This document shows positions 63,068-64,000 of a DNA stretch of 64,000 nt, one piece after another (positions within the stretch are counted from its first letter, which is position 1; the number at the start of each line of letters is the position of its first letter). The stretch is from Portunus trituberculatus (taxonomy: Eukaryota > Arthropoda > Malacostraca > Decapoda > Portunidae). The notes under the pieces were generated by a model. That model saw only the letters and a program-made list of their open reading frames with translations, was not told the origin of the DNA and ran no database searches. Both the position numbers and the translations under genes were made by a program. The DNA is taken from NCBI RefSeq assembly GCF_017591435.1, contig NC_059294.1, positions 4,542,501-4,606,500 of the forward strand, in the 5' to 3' direction.

Positions 63068-64000
63068 CAAGAGGAGGTGGAAAAAAGATGTGGCAGAGAA
63101 GAAGAAAAATAAGATAAGGGAAAAGCAGATAGATTTAAATAAATTTCAAAAGCAAAATCGGGGGAAAAAATAAGAGAGGAAATAAGATAAAACATGAATG
63201 AGAAGGAGCATTTGGGGGCTGGCTGATGATATCCAGCATGAAAGGTGGAATGGGAATAGGGACGAGAAAGAGCGAGTGTATGTATGTATGTATGTATACC
63301 TACGCCAGGGAGGGAGATGAAGGAAGATAAGATAAAGATGAAGGGAGGGAACTGGGAATAGGGAGATCAAAGAACCCTACATAGAAAAGAGGATGGTCAG
63401 AGAACTCTCACATCCAGGCCGACATCGAGAGGGACGAGGTGTGGGTATCCTGATATTCATGTATGTAGTTTTTGCATGTTATTGGATGTGGATTAAGTCT
63501 TTCACTAAGAAACGAAACATTTAGCAGCACCTAAAATATTGTGTAAAGCCTATAAACATACGCAATAAAGTTAGCGAAGAAAAGAACATGTTTTAAAATT
63601 TCTCCTCATTTCAAAGATTGGATATGGCTGTAGAGCAGGTAAAGATTTCTCAGAGGCTTTTGTAACTAGATAATGGTGTACCAAGGGGTTATATTAAAAT
63701 ATGGAAGGACTGCGTGCATGATTTGAGGGAGTGAGAGTTGAGTGAAGAGGAAGCAGAAGACAGACCCGTATGAAAAGGATTAGTGAGGAAAAACGATTCC
63801 ATATGAACATCAGAGAGGCTGTGGAAGAGTAGGAAGGATTCTAATCTATGAAAGAAACGTAAACAATAACTTATACCGGAAGAAAAAAAAACTAAAAGAT
63901 ATAGATTACGTGCCTGAAAACACTGTAAAATGAAGGTTAAACGTGTGTAAGTCTGTGGTTGAAGAAGAGAAGAAACACAGCAGGACTAGATATTGATTTA
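63068..64000. other. Gene-free stretch to the window end
   Basis: Purine-rich, then AT-rich. A short (TATG)n at 63278-63297. Nothing else recognised. Confidence 0.5.

Overview
This is a eukaryotic nuclear window, most likely from a decapod crustacean (crab, shrimp or lobster type genome). The call rests on very dense and long dinucleotide and trinucleotide microsatellites, several tRNA-headed SINEs, a TTAA-bounded short inverted-repeat element, a repeat opening with a doubled AAGAACAT at 19250, and the near absence of coding sequence. There are no bacterial-style genes. Nearly all long open frames here are translations of simple repeats. By hand tally about 12% of the window (roughly 7-8 kb) is perfect or near-perfect microsatellite.

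Layout. 1-4 kb: one convincing protein-coding exon (1823-1903, + strand, 27 codons, canonical splice signals, possible start of a PTB/PID-like domain) inside intron-like sequence. 4-19 kb: mainly microsatellites, including a 407-bp (CT)n/(ATCT)n/(AT)n block at 16004-16410, a ~115-bp tandem duplication at 8169-8399 and a tRNA-derived SINE (10187-10485, -). 19-24 kb: a decapod-type interspersed repeat, a second SINE with a related body (19808-20097, +), several compound arrays and a strong hairpin at 22139-22186. 26-28 kb: a 5'-truncated, frameshifted CR1/L2/Rex1-type LINE with an intact YADD reverse-transcriptase core and a (TATCT)n tail. 35.9-36.1, 43.5-43.7 and 56.4-56.6 kb: three copies of one ~200-bp piggyBac-like MITE. 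38.7-40.3 kb: an internally deleted Ty3/gypsy LTR element (two LTRs around an RNase H remnant) inserted in a (TCC)n tract, followed by a third SINE at 40.48-40.69 kb. 45-47 kb: two more tandem duplications. 58.4 kb: a 22-bp inverted repeat enclosing a degenerate hammerhead-ribozyme-like core of the kind carried by Penelope-like elements. 60.8 kb: a fourth tRNA-derived SINE.

No pathway or operon is present. The window is best read as intronic or intergenic DNA shaped by retroelements, DNA transposons and microsatellite growth. The complex islands between repeats (for example 6845-7085, 22085-22270 and 55335-55460) have features of regulatory DNA but no proven function. The most unusual structures are the hammerhead-like inverted repeat, the two SINEs bounded by CA tracts at both ends, and the self-deleted gypsy element.
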